Positions 16,946 to 25,799 of a stretch of DNA of 64,000 bases are shown piece after piece. Numbering within the stretch: position 1 is the stretch's first letter; every line of letters starts with the position of its first letter. The notes below the pieces were generated by a model. That model ran no database searches. It was not told where the DNA came from and saw only the letters and a list, made by a program, of their open reading frames with translations. The stretch covers positions 4,836,001-4,900,000 of the forward strand of contig NZ_JADBEF010000001.1 in the NCBI RefSeq assembly GCF_014873535.1. The letters are read 5' to 3'. This DNA is from Nonomuraea africana (lineage in GTDB: Bacteria; Actinomycetota; Actinomycetes; Streptosporangiales; Streptosporangiaceae). The translations under genes were made by a program, and so were the position numbers.

Positions 16946-18334
16946 TCACGGCCGGACGGAGATCATCGCGTCCGCCAGCGACGTGTTGTGCTTCGCGTCG
17001 CGGAACAGCGGATCGTCCAGCACGTCTTGCAAGAACCCGATCGTGGTGCATATCCCCCGGCCCGAGATGCGGAACTCGCGCAGCGCGCGGCTCATCCGGG
17101 CGATCGCCTGATCACGATCGGGTGCCCAGACGATGACCTTCGCGAGCAGGGAATCGTAGTCGGCGCTCACCAGGACACCGTTGGCGCCATGCGTGTCGAC
17201 CCTGGTGAACGGCCCGCCGGGCGGCACGAATTCGTCGATCAGCCCCGGCGTCGGAAGGAAGCCACGCGCGGGGTCCTCGGTGTTCACCCTGCACTCGATG
17301 GACACGCCGCGCGGCACGACGTCCTCCTGGCCGAAGGAGAGCGGCCGGCCGGCGGCGATCAGGAGCTGCTCCCTGACCAGGTCGATGCCGGTGACCATCT
17401 CCGTCACCGGATGTTCCACCTGGATGCGGCAGTTGGCCTCGATGAAGAAGAAACCGCCCTCGGCGTCCACGAGGAACTCGAACGTGCCGGCCCCCCGATA
17501 GCCCGCGGCGCGGGCGCACGCCACGGCGGCCGCCCCGAGGCGCGTGGTGAGCTCGGGCGAGAGCCCGGGCGCCGGTGACTCCTCGATCAGCTTCTGCCTG
17601 CGTCGCTGCACGGAGCAGTCGCGCACCCCGAGGCTGACGACGCTGCCATGGCCATCGGCCAGCACCTGGACCTCGACGTGCCGCGCGGTGTCGACGTACT
17701 TCTCGACGTAGACCCGACCGTCGCCGAACACGGCCTGGGCGCTCACCCTGGTCTCGGCGAAGGCCCGCGCGAAGTCGCGCGGATCGCGGACCACCGCCAT
17801 GCCGCGGCCGCCGCCGCCCGCCACCGCCTTGATGATGACGGGATAGCCGATCTCGTCGGCGACCTCCTTGGCCACCTGCCCGTGGGAGAGGGTGCCAGGG
17901 CTTCCCGGCAGGACGGGCAGCCCCGCCCCGGCGGCGAGCTTGCGCGCCTGCGCCTTGTCCCCCAGGGCGGCGATGACCGACGGCGGCGGGCCGATGAAGG
18001 TCAGCCCCTCCGCCTCGCACATCTCGGCGAAGTCGGCGTCCTCTGACAGGAAGCCGTAGCCGGGATGGACGGCGTCCACCCCGGCGCTCAGCGCGGCCTC
18101 GAGGATCGCCGGCGGGTAGAGGTAGCTCCGCTTCGCGGCGGCCGGCCCGATCTGCACCAGCTGGTCGGCGAGACGCAGCGCGGGTGAGTCGCGGTCGGCC
18201 GTCGAGTGCACCATGACCGTGCGGATGTCCAGCTCACTGCAGGCGCGGGCGATCCGCAGCGCGATCTCACCCCGGTTGGCGATGAGAACCGACGAGATCG
18301 GGGCGCCCGCGGGCGTGCGCTCGGGCGCGGTCAT
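16946..18334 (-). CDS. accC: Acetyl-CoA carboxylase, biotin carboxylase subunit
   Basis: 462 residues, normal length. I-A-N-R-G-E-I-A-L-R-I start, A-V-A-G-G-G-G-R-G-M ATP-grasp glycine loop, E-K-Y-V-x-x-A-R-H-V-E-V-Q-V, Q-V-E-H-P-V-T-E and E-C-R-V-N-T-E-D-P are all in place. It carboxylates biotin on BCCP using ATP and bicarbonate. Two departures from the usual text: Q-R-R-R-Q-K where the family has Q-R-R-H-Q-K, and E-A-N-C-R for (E/L)-M-N-T-R. It starts by ATGA overlap with the BCCP gene and ends the 12-gene polyketide operon, supplying malonyl-CoA for chain extension. Confidence 0.93.
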   Translation of the reverse strand: MTAPERTPAGAPISSVLIANRGEIALRIARACSELDIRTVMVHSTADRDSPALRLADQLVQIGPAAAKRSYLYPPAILEAALSAGVDAVHPGYGFLSEDADFAEMCEAEGLTFIGPPPSVIAALGDKAQARKLAAGAGLPVLPGSPGTLSHGQVAKEVADEIGYPVIIKAVAGGGGRGMAVVRDPRDFARAFAETRVSAQAVFGDGRVYVEKYVDTARHVEVQVLADGHGSVVSLGVRDCSVQRRRQKLIEESPAPGLSPELTTRLGAAAVACARAAGYRGAGTFEFLVDAEGGFFFIEANCRIQVEHPVTEMVTGIDLVREQLLIAAGRPLSFGQEDVVPRGVSIECRVNTEDPARGFLPTPGLIDEFVPPGGPFTRVDTHGANGVLVSADYDSLLAKVIVWAPDRDQAIARMSRALREFRISGRGICTTIGFLQDVLDDPLFRDAKHNTSLADAMISVRP

Positions 18335-18831
18335 GGCGCGTCGAGGGGGGCGATGGCGAGCAGTGACTGGCCGTACTCGACCGGCGTGCCGTCGGGCACC
18401 AGGAGCTCGACGACCTGGCCAGGACGGTCGGCCTCGATCGGGTTCATCAGCTTCATGGCCTCCACGATTCCGACCTGCTGTCCCTTCTCCACCGTGTCGC
18501 CCACGCCGACGAAGGGCGGCGCCCCCGGCTCGGGAGCCCGATAGAACGTCCCCACCGTCGGCGCGCAGACATGGTGCAGGTCATCGGCCTCGGGCGCGAC
18601 CTCTCCGAGCGGCGCCGCGAGAGGAAGGGTCGCCGCGGGCGCGCCCACGGCGACGGTCTCCGGCCACTCCAGCTCGACGCTCGAATCGCCCACCTGCAGC
18701 CGCACCCGTCGCACCCCGGTGCCCCTGGCCCCGTCGGCGCCGATGAGCTCGACGGCCCGCCGGCAGAGCTCGCCGATCAGCGCGTGCGAGCCGGCTTCGG
18801 ACGTCTCTTCCACAGCACTCCCTTCACTCAT
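18331..18831 (-). CDS. accB: Biotin carboxyl carrier protein of acetyl-CoA carboxylase
   Basis: 166 residues. The C-terminal biotinyl domain has E-A-M-K-L-M-N with the biotin-accepting Lys 127, and the Ala/Pro-rich linker precedes it. The thumb-like A-P-T-V-G-T-F-Y-R-A-P-E-P-G-A-P-P-F marks a bacterial AccB rather than an acyl-CoA carboxylase alpha chain. It shuttles carboxybiotin between the biotin carboxylase and the carboxyltransferase. It starts 15 bp after the carboxyltransferase stop and its own stop overlaps the accC start. Confidence 0.93.
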   Translation of the reverse strand: MSEGSAVEETSEAGSHALIGELCRRAVELIGADGARGTGVRRVRLQVGDSSVELEWPETVAVGAPAATLPLAAPLGEVAPEADDLHHVCAPTVGTFYRAPEPGAPPFVGVGDTVEKGQQVGIVEAMKLMNPIEADRPGQVVELLVPDGTPVEYGQSLLAIAPLDAP

Positions 18832-18846
18832 CAGCGCTCCTCTCGC

Positions 18847-20535
18847 TCAACGCGGTCCCGAGCCGAACTGCCTGAACCGCTGGCGGCGCTGCGCGACCAG
18901 CTTCTTCGGGTCGAGGATGGCCAGTTCCTGGAAGGCCTCCGTGACGGCGGCGCCCAGGAGCCGCGCGCTCCTCGCCGGGTCCGTGTGGGCGCCCTCGCCA
19001 GGCTCGGGGATCACGCCGTCGACGATCCCGTGCCTGAGCAGCTCCCGCGCGTCCAGCCGCAGCGCCTCGGCCGCCCTGGGCGCCTCGGCCCTGCTCTTCC
19101 ACAGGATGGAGGCGCAGCCCTCCGGGCTGATCACCGAGTACACCGCGTTGGACAGGGCCAGCACGCGGTTGGCGACGCCGAGCGCCAGCGCCCCTCCGCT
19201 GCCCCCCTCCCCCGTGACGACGGCGACGATCGGCACCGGCAGCGCCGACATGAGCCGGAGGTTCTCCGCGATCGCCCAGGCCTGGCCGTTCTCCTCCGCC
19301 TCGATGCCGGGAAAGGCGCCGGGCGTGTCGACGAGCGTCAGGACGGGATAGCCGAGCTTGGCGGCGAGCCGCATCAGCCGGGCCGCCTTGCGGTAGCCGG
19401 CCGGAGTCGGCATGCCGAAGTTGCGCTCGACCCGCTCGCGGGTGTCGTGCCCCTTCTGGTGTCCGATGAGGACGACCGGCCGGCCGTCCAGCAGCCCGAT
19501 CCCGCCGACGATGGCAGGGCAGTCACCGCCCAGACGGTCCCCCCGCAGCTCGACGAACTCCTCCAGCAGGTAGCCGGCGTAGTCGAGCGTCGTGGGGCGG
19601 TCGGCGTGCCGGGCCAGCTGAACCGCGGTCCAGCCGTTCCTGCGCGGCAGCGACTCCGGCTGGAAGACCAGCTCGGCCGGTGGCGGCTCGGGCCGGCCGG
19701 CGGGGCGGGAGCCGCCACCCGAGCTCTGGAAGGCGCAGAGCCTGGCGAGCGTCGAGCGCAGCGCGCCGCGCGGCTGGACGCCGTCGACGAGCCCCTTCCC
19801 GCGCAGGTACTCCGCGGTCTGGAAGCCCTCGGGGAGGGCCTGTCCGATGGTCTGCTCGATCACGCGGGGCCCGGCGAACCCGACGTGGGCGCCGGGTTCG
19901 GCGAGGATGACGTCGGGCAGCGTCGCGAAGGAGGCGGCCACCCCGCCGTAGGTGGGGTCGGTGACCACGGCGATCGTCAGGATCCCGGCCTCGTCCAGCT
20001 CGGCCAGGGCCTGGCTGGTCTTGGCCATCTGCATGAGCGACAGCGCGCCCTCCTGCATCCGCGCGCCCCCCGACGCCGTCACCAGCACGAACGGCACGCG
20101 CTCGGCCAGCGCGACCTCGGCCGCGGTGACGATGCGCTCCCCCACGCCGGTTCCGAGGCTGCCGCCCATGAAGCGGAAGTCCATGACGGCCGCGACGGCC
20201 CGGTGTCCCTCGATCGTTCCGCTGACGCAGACGACGGCCTCGTCCAGCCCCGTCTTCAGCCGCGCTTCGCGCAGCCGGTCGGGGTACGGCCTGCTGTCCG
20301 CGAAGCCCAGGGGGTCCTCAAGGGTCGGCGGCGCCTCGATCGGCTCCGCCGTCCCCTCGTCGAAGAGCTGCTCGATCCGCTGCCACGCGCCGAGCCTGGT
20401 GTGCAGCCCGCAGCCGGGACACACCCCGAGCTCGCGCGCGAAGCGCTTGCCGTACACGATCTCGGCACAGCGCGAGCAACGAACCCACCGGGCGGTCTCG
20501 ACCGCCGCGGGAGAAGTCGGAGAAGTCATGGTCAT
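18847..20535 (-). CDS. accDA: Fused acetyl-CoA carboxylase carboxyltransferase (beta-alpha, AccD-AccA)
   Basis: 562 residues from ATG 20535, preceded by GGGAGGAC. Residues ~17-45 contain a Cys4 zinc finger (C20, C23, C39, C42) typical of AccD. The beta half has a G-G-A-R-M-Q-E-G oxyanion region (~160) and the alpha half (~300-560) has G-H-Q-K-G, P-G-A-F-P-G-I-E-A-E and G-E-G-G-S-G-G-A-L-A. In many bacteria these are separate genes; the fusion is known in actinomycete polyketide clusters. It transfers CO2 from carboxybiotin to acetyl-CoA. A 144-bp gap separates it from the upstream ABM gene, enough for an internal promoter, although no SARP repeats are visible there. Confidence 0.92.
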   Translation of the reverse strand: MTMTSPTSPAAVETARWVRCSRCAEIVYGKRFARELGVCPGCGLHTRLGAWQRIEQLFDEGTAEPIEAPPTLEDPLGFADSRPYPDRLREARLKTGLDEAVVCVSGTIEGHRAVAAVMDFRFMGGSLGTGVGERIVTAAEVALAERVPFVLVTASGGARMQEGALSLMQMAKTSQALAELDEAGILTIAVVTDPTYGGVAASFATLPDVILAEPGAHVGFAGPRVIEQTIGQALPEGFQTAEYLRGKGLVDGVQPRGALRSTLARLCAFQSSGGGSRPAGRPEPPPAELVFQPESLPRRNGWTAVQLARHADRPTTLDYAGYLLEEFVELRGDRLGGDCPAIVGGIGLLDGRPVVLIGHQKGHDTRERVERNFGMPTPAGYRKAARLMRLAAKLGYPVLTLVDTPGAFPGIEAEENGQAWAIAENLRLMSALPVPIVAVVTGEGGSGGALALGVANRVLALSNAVYSVISPEGCASILWKSRAEAPRAAEALRLDARELLRHGIVDGVIPEPGEGAHTDPARSARLLGAAVTEAFQELAILDPKKLVAQRRQRFRQFGSGPR

Positions 20536-20679
20536 CGCGGGTCCTCCCTGCCATCCTTCACGCCGGTCGACCACGGATCGGCGAACGCCGTCCTTCCGAC
20601 GCACTGCAATCCGGCCCACAGGTGCCGTCCCACCGCACTCGCGAGCCGCCACACGTACGGCCGGGGCCCTGCCGTCCGG

Positions 20680-20988
20680 TCAGAACTCGTCCACGACCTC
20701 ATAGACTCCATAACCTCTCCCGCGACCTTCGTCCCGGTAGGACCGGAGCGCGGACGTCTGCCCCTTGTGCTGCGTCCCCTCCTCCCATGCGCGGAACTCC
20801 GCGAGCCCCGTCCACTCGCTGAGCACGGCGAACTCGCCGGGATCGAGCGCCGAACGCAGCAGCTGGCTGCTCAGCAGGCCGGGGGTGCCGCGCATCCCGC
20901 CGTTGACCCGCCGGTAGGCCGCCACCACGGATCCTGGGTCCGCGGCGGAGGCGGAGTAGTAGACCACGACACGGACCCGACCGCTCAT
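20680..20988 (-). CDS. ABM-family (antibiotic biosynthesis monooxygenase-like) protein, second copy
   Basis: 102 residues starting at ATG 20988, which overlaps the stop of the preceding ABM gene (ATGA). The predicted fold is a single dimeric alpha-beta barrel domain: V-R-V-V-V-Y-Y strand, G-T-P-G-L-L-S-S-Q-L-L-R-S strand, F-A-V-L-S-E-W-T-G-L-A-E-F-R-A-W-E helix. Relatives such as ActVA-Orf6 oxidise anthrones to quinones without cofactor; others only assist cyclisation. Paired with the next gene it could form a heterodimer. Its exact reaction is unassigned. Confidence 0.78.
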   Translation of the reverse strand: MSGRVRVVVYYSASAADPGSVVAAYRRVNGGMRGTPGLLSSQLLRSALDPGEFAVLSEWTGLAEFRAWEEGTQHKGQTSALRSYRDEGRGRGYGVYEVVDEF

Positions 20989-21317
20989 CCGCCGCGCTCC
21001 GCGCGCTCGCGGCCGAGGTCGAACACCATGTTCAGGGTCGTCATCGAGCCGTGCGAGCGATAGGGGTGCAGCTTCTTGCGGTGCTCGACGTGCGCCTCGC
21101 TGCCCTCGAACTCGCGGAACCTGGCCTCGTCCACCCAGTCGCTCATGATGTAGTAGACGCCGTCCTCCTCCGCGCTCCGCAACAGCCACTGCCCGACGTT
21201 CGCGGGGTTGTCGCCGACCACGTCCGCGACGGAGTACCAGACCTTCTCGAAGTCCCGTTCCTTGCCCGGGAAGATCTGCATGCGCAGCATCACCCGGAAG
21301 ACACTCGTTTCCGTCAT
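20985..21317 (-). CDS. ABM-family (antibiotic biosynthesis monooxygenase-like) protein, first copy
   Basis: 110 residues. F-R-V-M-L-R-M-Q-I-F-P-G-K-E-R-D-F-E is the first strand-helix of the ABM fold, with G-Q-W-L-L-R-S, Y-Y-I-M-S-D-W-V-D-E-A-R-F-R-E-F-E-G-S and a histidine-rich S-E-A-H-V-E-H-R following. Small cofactor-independent oxygenases of this type act on anthrone-like intermediates of aromatic polyketides. It starts one base after the ketoreductase stop and overlaps the next ABM gene, so the two are likely made in equal amounts. Confidence 0.8.
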   Translation of the reverse strand: MTETSVFRVMLRMQIFPGKERDFEKVWYSVADVVGDNPANVGQWLLRSAEEDGVYYIMSDWVDEARFREFEGSEAHVEHRKKLHPYRSHGSMTTLNMVFDLGRERAERGG

Positions 21318-21318
21318 G

Positions 21319-22056
21319 TCAGATCCCTCCGTCGACGTGGACGGTCTCCCCGGTCATGTACCGGGAGCGGTCGCTGGACAGGAACAGCACCACGTCGGCG
21401 ACCTCCTCGGGCTCGCCGAGCCGGCCGAGCGCGGTCATCGTGCGGTAGCGCTGCGCGTGCTCGGGGCTGAGCCCGGCCGCGGCGTCGGTGTTGATGATCC
21501 CGGGCGCTACCACGTTGATCCTGATGCCGCGCGGGCCGAGCTCCTTGGACAAGGACCGGGCGAGGCCGAGCTCGCCCGCCTTCGACGCGGTGTAGTGGGT
21601 GCGCAGCGGCACGCCGACCATCGCCGCCTTGGAGCCGATCGCGATCACCGACCCGCCCGCGGACATCAGCGGCAGCGCCCCGCGCACCACGAGATACATG
21701 CCGGTGAGGTTGGTGTCGAGCACCCGCCGCCACTCGTCGAGTTCGAGCTCGGCGAAGGGCACGTGGCTGATGGCGCCGGCGTTGTGCACGACCACGTCCA
21801 GCGCGCCCAGCGTGGCGCGGCACTCGTCCAGCAGGCCGGTCACGTCCTCCGGCCGGCTGACGTCGGCGCGCACGACGCTGTGCCTGCCCTTGGTGCCCGA
21901 AAGGTCGCGCTCCAGCCGTTCGGCCGCCTCCTTGTCGGCGCGGTAACAGGTGACGACGTTGCAGCCCTCCTGGGCCAGCGCGAGCACCACCGCCCGCCCG
22001 ATCCCCCTGCTTCCGCCGGTGACCAGCACGTTCTTTCCATCCAACCGGAAACTCAT
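21319..22056 (-). CDS. FabG-like SDR ketoreductase of the polyketide pathway
   Basis: 245 residues. T-G-G-S-R-G-I-G is the NADPH-binding glycine motif; N-N-A-G is replaced by H-N-A-G; the catalytic Ser, Tyr and Lys are seen in I-A-I-G-S-K and H-Y-T-A-S-K (Y-x-x-x-K). The end M-T-G-E-T-V-H-V-D-G-G-I is typical of classical SDRs. Located between the DUF1772 and ABM genes, it probably reduces one keto group of the nascent or cyclised polyketide, as dedicated ketoreductases do in pentangular-type clusters. SD GAGGAGA precedes ATG 22056. Confidence 0.9.
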   Translation of the reverse strand: MSFRLDGKNVLVTGGSRGIGRAVVLALAQEGCNVVTCYRADKEAAERLERDLSGTKGRHSVVRADVSRPEDVTGLLDECRATLGALDVVVHNAGAISHVPFAELELDEWRRVLDTNLTGMYLVVRGALPLMSAGGSVIAIGSKAAMVGVPLRTHYTASKAGELGLARSLSKELGPRGIRINVVAPGIINTDAAAGLSPEHAQRYRTMTALGRLGEPEEVADVVLFLSSDRSRYMTGETVHVDGGI

Positions 22057-22093
22057 AGCGCTTCTCCTCTGTTGTTGCGCGATCGGCGGCCGT

Positions 22094-22555
22094 TCACGGC
22101 AGCGCGACGGCCGCCGCGGCGTTCAGGACGAGGGCCAGCACCGCCACCGCGGTGCGTCTGCTGTTCCACCGCGCCCACCGGCGCCTGAAGGCGTCCATGT
22201 CCCAGCCGGCGGGCAGCGTGTCCGGGTCCTGCGCCCTGATCCAGCGGTTCATCGGGACGTTGCGGGTCAGCGAGATGGCCACCACCGACACGGCCGCCAG
22301 GCCGGCCGCCGCGCACAGCACGCGCACCGCCGTCGTGGGGGCCGTGACCGCCACCGCCACGTCGGCGGCGAAGGTGACCAGCAGGCAGGCCGGCTGGAAG
22401 GGGTCGTACCTGCCCACGGCGAAGGCGTGCGCCCTGACATAGCTGTCGGCGGCGAGCGTCATGTAGAAGGGGACGACCCCCAGCACCGTGCCCACCAGCA
22501 CCCCGGCGGCGAGGCCGTTGGCCAGGAACGCGAGCGGCAGCAGCAGGTCCGTCAT
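22094..22555 (-). CDS. DUF1772 / anthrone oxygenase-family membrane protein, copy 1
   Basis: 153 residues with four predicted membrane helices. The family pattern is clear: an N-terminal hydrophobic helix with G-L-A-A-G-V-L-V-G, a central loop T-R-N-V-P-M-N-R, then R-W-A-R-W-N and a final helix. Some DUF1772 members are annotated as anthrone oxygenases, so oxidation of an anthrone or related intermediate is plausible. It starts by ATGA overlap with the aromatase gene. A second member lies at 26414-26872 in the divergent operon, sharing the T-R-N-V-P-x-N-R loop and the W-x-x-W-N pattern. Confidence 0.8.
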   Translation of the reverse strand: MTDLLLPLAFLANGLAAGVLVGTVLGVVPFYMTLAADSYVRAHAFAVGRYDPFQPACLLVTFAADVAVAVTAPTTAVRVLCAAAGLAAVSVVAISLTRNVPMNRWIRAQDPDTLPAGWDMDAFRRRWARWNSRRTAVAVLALVLNAAAAVALP

Positions 22556-23016
22556 GCGGCCCCGGTCTCCCGTGCCGCCTGCTCGACCCGCTCCTTGATC
22601 AGCTTCATCTGCACCGGCGTGTTGGTGTCGATCCGCCTGGTCATCTGCTCCAGGTCCACCGGGGAGTCCGGCTTCATCCTGAAGTCCTGGATCCACCGCA
22701 TCTCCACACCCCCCGGCACCTCGCGGTACTCCCAGCGGATGTTCATGTACTCGAACCAGCCGGTCTCCACGCGGTGCGCGCGCACGGTGCGCGTCGCCGG
22801 ATCGGCCGTCCGCTCCGACACCCAGGACCAGGCGTTGCCCTCGTCGTCGGGATGCATCGTCAGGCGGAAGCGGACCGTATCGCCCTCGCGGTGGAGGATC
22901 TCGGCCTTGGCGTACTCACTGAAGAGGTTCGGCCACGACTCGACGTCGTTGGTCATGTCCCACACCAGGTCCGGCGGTGCGGAGATCACGATCGCCCGTT
23001 CGGTGTGTCCCGCCAT
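22552..23016 (-). CDS. Monodomain aromatase/cyclase (SRPBCC fold, TcmN-N/WhiE-VI type)
   Basis: 154 residues. The opening H-T-E-R-A-I-V-I-S-A-P-P-D-L-V-W-D-M-T-N-D-V-E-S-W-P-N-L-F is diagnostic of the START-like aromatases that fold and dehydrate the first ring, with E-Y-x-x-A-E-I-L next. E-M-R-W-I-Q-D-F in the middle of the sheet and the C-terminal helix are present. It should bind the KS-CLF-ACP complex and aromatise the first ring. It starts two bases after the ACP stop, so it is translationally linked. Confidence 0.93.
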   Translation of the reverse strand: MAGHTERAIVISAPPDLVWDMTNDVESWPNLFSEYAKAEILHREGDTVRFRLTMHPDDEGNAWSWVSERTADPATRTVRAHRVETGWFEYMNIRWEYREVPGGVEMRWIQDFRMKPDSPVDLEQMTRRIDTNTPVQMKLIKERVEQAARETGAA

Positions 23017-23018
23017 GG

Positions 23019-23273
23019 CTAGTTCACCCCTGCCCTTCGGTTGACGTAGTCGAGCACCTCGCCGGGGGTCTTCAGGTCCGAGGCCACCTCGTCGGGGACG
23101 GCCACCCCCCAGTCCCGCTCGATGCGGCTGACCAGCTCCAGCACGGCCAGCGAGTCGAAGCCCATGTCCGTGAACGAGGTGTCGAGGATGTCGCCCTCGA
23201 TGTCGATCCCCTCGTCCACTCCCGCGCTGATCAGCATGACCTTCCGCAGATCGTCGAGGTCGAAATCCTTCAT
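23019..23273 (-). CDS. Type II PKS acyl carrier protein
   Basis: 84 residues, standard size. G-F-D-S-L places the phosphopantetheine-bearing serine at residue 41; helix IV ends in D-L-K-T-P-G-E-V-L-D-Y-V. It carries the growing poly-beta-ketone chain between the KS-alpha/KS-beta dimer and the tailoring enzymes. SD GGAG lies 7-8 bases before ATG 23273; the KS-beta stop is 37 bp upstream. Confidence 0.97.
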   Translation of the reverse strand: MKDFDLDDLRKVMLISAGVDEGIDIEGDILDTSFTDMGFDSLAVLELVSRIERDWGVAVPDEVASDLKTPGEVLDYVNRRAGVN

Positions 23274-23310
23274 CGGATGCTCCTGTCGTTGCTTGTCCGG
23301 TGGTTGCTCA

Positions 23311-24531
23311 TCAGGGCGCCCGCAGCACGAGTGCGGCGTTGAACCCGCCGTATCCCCGGGCGAGGACCATCGCGGTGCGCACCTCGGTGACCCGCGGCTC
23401 GTGCACGACCAGGTCGATCGCGTAGCCGGGCACCGGATCCGAGACCCCGACCGTCGCCGGGATGATCGAGTCGCGGATGGCCAGCAGGGCGGTGACGATG
23501 TCGAGGGCGGGGCCTCCGGCGTACAGCCGTCCGGTCATCGTCTTGGGCGCCGTGACCGGCACCGCCCGGTCGCCGAAGACGGCCGCGATCGCCTCCGACT
23601 CGGCCTGGTCGAGCTCGGGCACACCGGCCGCGTCCGCGAAGACCACGTCCACGTCGCCCGGCGCCAGGCCCGCGTCGGCGAGCGCGTTCTCGATGGCCCG
23701 GCGCAGCGCCGGCGGGCGCTCGCTCCCCGGCGCCGGGTCGAAGGTGGCGGCGTGTCCGGCGATCACGCCGTACACCTTCTCCGCCCCGCGCTCCCTGGCC
23801 TTCTCCGCGTCCTCCACGATGAGGATCGCGCCGCCCTCGCCCGCCACGTAGCCGTTGGCGTCGGTGTCGAAGGGGAGGTAGGCCCGCTGCGGATCGCGCC
23901 GCGAGCTGAGGCGCCCGTTGGCGATCTGGCAGGTCAGCCCGTAGGGGCTGAACGGGGCGTCGGTGCCGCCGCTCACGACCAGGCGGGCGCCGTCCTCCAG
24001 GACCCTGCGGGCCTGGGCGAGCGACTCCAGCGCGCCCGCCTGCTCGGCGACCACGACGCCGCAGGGACCGCGCATGCCGTGCCGGATGGAGATCTGACCG
24101 GTGGTGGCGGCGTAGAACCAGGCGATCGACTGGTAGGCGCCGACGTAGCGGGCGCCCTTGCTCCACAGCTCCTGGATCTCGCGCTGGCCGAACTCCACCC
24201 CTCCCGAGGAGCTGGCCGTGACCACGCCCATCTCGTACTCGGGCAGGTCCGCGGGGTCCACCCCGGCGTCGGACAGCGCCATGTCGGTCGCCACCAGCGC
24301 CATGTGCGTCCAATGGTCGGTCTGAGGGATCAGCCGGCCGGGGACGTTCCCCGCCGCGGTGAAAGCCTGGACCTCGCCGGCGAGACTCACGGGGTAGGAG
24401 GACGCGTCGAACCTGCTGATCGTGTCGATCCGCCTCGTCCCCCGTAGCGTGGCGGCCCAGTGCTCCTCCACCCCGAGGCCGGTCGGCGCCACGACGCCGA
24501 CCCCCGTCACCACGGGAGCGGCGCCGCTCAT
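23311..24531 (-). CDS. Type II PKS ketosynthase beta subunit (chain length factor)
   Basis: 406 residues from ATG 24531, which overlaps the KS-alpha stop. KS fold with V-V-T-G-V-G-V-V-A-P start. The nucleophilic Cys is replaced: V-A-E-Q-A-G gives Gln 164, the hallmark of chain length factors that decarboxylate malonyl-ACP to prime the chain. The pocket helix reads A-Y-Q-S-I-A-W-F-Y; where actinorhodin's factor has a bulky Phe near this point, an Ile stands here, which fits a longer (C20+) chain, but this is only inference by eye. It forms the heterodimer with KS-alpha. Confidence 0.95.
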   Translation of the reverse strand: MSGAAPVVTGVGVVAPTGLGVEEHWAATLRGTRRIDTISRFDASSYPVSLAGEVQAFTAAGNVPGRLIPQTDHWTHMALVATDMALSDAGVDPADLPEYEMGVVTASSSGGVEFGQREIQELWSKGARYVGAYQSIAWFYAATTGQISIRHGMRGPCGVVVAEQAGALESLAQARRVLEDGARLVVSGGTDAPFSPYGLTCQIANGRLSSRRDPQRAYLPFDTDANGYVAGEGGAILIVEDAEKARERGAEKVYGVIAGHAATFDPAPGSERPPALRRAIENALADAGLAPGDVDVVFADAAGVPELDQAESEAIAAVFGDRAVPVTAPKTMTGRLYAGGPALDIVTALLAIRDSIIPATVGVSDPVPGYAIDLVVHEPRVTEVRTAMVLARGYGGFNAALVLRAP

Positions 24532-25799
24532 GCGGCCTGCCTTCCCGGAGCGGTCAGCACGGTCGCCGTCTGGAACCCGCCGAAGCCGCTGCCCACGCTG
24601 AGCACCACGTCGATCGGCCGCTCCCTGGCCACGTGCGGGACGTAGTCGAGGTCGCACTCCGGGTCGGGCGTGGTGAGGTTGGCCGTGGGCGGTACCACCC
24701 CGTGCTCGATCGCCAGCGCGCAGGCCGCCACCTCGATGGCGCCGATCGCGCCGAGCGAGTGCCCGATCATGGACTTGATCGAGCTGACCGGCGTCCGGTA
24801 CGCGTGGTCGCCCAGGCTGCGCTTGAAGGCGGCCGTCTCGTGCCGGTCGTTCTGCTTGGTCCCCGAGCCGTGGGCGTTGATGTAGTCCACGTCGTCCGGG
24901 TTCACCCGGGCGCTGTCCAGGGCCACCCTGATGGACTCGGCCATCTCGCGCCCGTCCGGCTTCAGCCCGGTCATGTGGTAGGCGTTGCCGCGCGTGGCGT
25001 AGCCCGCCACCTCGCAGTAGACGTGGGCCTCGCGGCGCCGGGCGTGTTCCAGGCTCTCCAGGACGAACACGGCCGCCCCTTCACCCAGCACGAAGCCGTT
25101 GCGGTCGCGGTCGAACGGGCGCGAGGCGTGCGCCGGATCGTCGTTCCTCGGCGAGGTGGCCTTGATCGCGTCGAAGCAGGCCACCGTGATCGGTGAGATC
25201 GGCGCGTCCGTGGCGCCGGCCAGCACGACGTCCGCCGTTCCCTCGGCGATCAACCGTGCCCCGTACCCGACGGCGTCGAGCCCGGAGGTGCATCCCGTCG
25301 AGATGAGCGTGACCTGCCCTTCGGCGCCGCAGGTCCACGCGACCTCGGCGGCGAGTGAGCTCGGCACCAGGTGGCCGTACAGATGGGGGATGCCGTAGGA
25401 CGGGTCGACCTGCCACTGCCGGCCCGCGTCGCTCACGACGACGTACTCCTCTTCGAGGCTCATCGTGCACCCGACGGCGCTGCCCAGCGTCACCCCGATG
25501 CGGGACGGCTCCAGCCCGCCCAGCTCGAGGCCGCTGTCCTCGAGCGCCTCCCTGGCGGAGACGACGGCGAACTGCGCGGCGCGGTCCATCCGCCGGACCT
25601 CTCGTGCGGTGAGCCCCTCCGCGGCCGGATCGAAGTCGCACTCGGCCGCGATGCGCGACCTGAACCCCTCGGCGTCGAACAGCGACACGGTCCTGGTCGC
25701 GGTGCGGCCCGAGGTCAGCAGCTCCCAGAAGGCCTTGCGTCCCGTCCCGCCCGGGGCCACGACCCCGATGCCGGTGACGGCCACCTGCCGGCGGGTCAT
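24528..25799 (-). CDS. Type II PKS ketosynthase alpha subunit
   Basis: 423 residues. The catalytic set is intact: Cys 170 in S-T-G-C-T-S-G-L-D-A, His 310 in N-A-H-G-S-G-T, Lys 342 and His 347 in K-S-M-I-G-H-S-L-G. R-R-Q-V-A-V-T-G-I-G-V-V-A-P is the normal start. It catalyses repeated decarboxylative condensation of malonyl units. It overlaps both neighbours (cupin stop before, KS-beta start after), so cupin, KS-alpha and KS-beta are translationally coupled. Confidence 0.97.
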   Translation of the reverse strand: MTRRQVAVTGIGVVAPGGTGRKAFWELLTSGRTATRTVSLFDAEGFRSRIAAECDFDPAAEGLTAREVRRMDRAAQFAVVSAREALEDSGLELGGLEPSRIGVTLGSAVGCTMSLEEEYVVVSDAGRQWQVDPSYGIPHLYGHLVPSSLAAEVAWTCGAEGQVTLISTGCTSGLDAVGYGARLIAEGTADVVLAGATDAPISPITVACFDAIKATSPRNDDPAHASRPFDRDRNGFVLGEGAAVFVLESLEHARRREAHVYCEVAGYATRGNAYHMTGLKPDGREMAESIRVALDSARVNPDDVDYINAHGSGTKQNDRHETAAFKRSLGDHAYRTPVSSIKSMIGHSLGAIGAIEVAACALAIEHGVVPPTANLTTPDPECDLDYVPHVARERPIDVVLSVGSGFGGFQTATVLTAPGRQAA

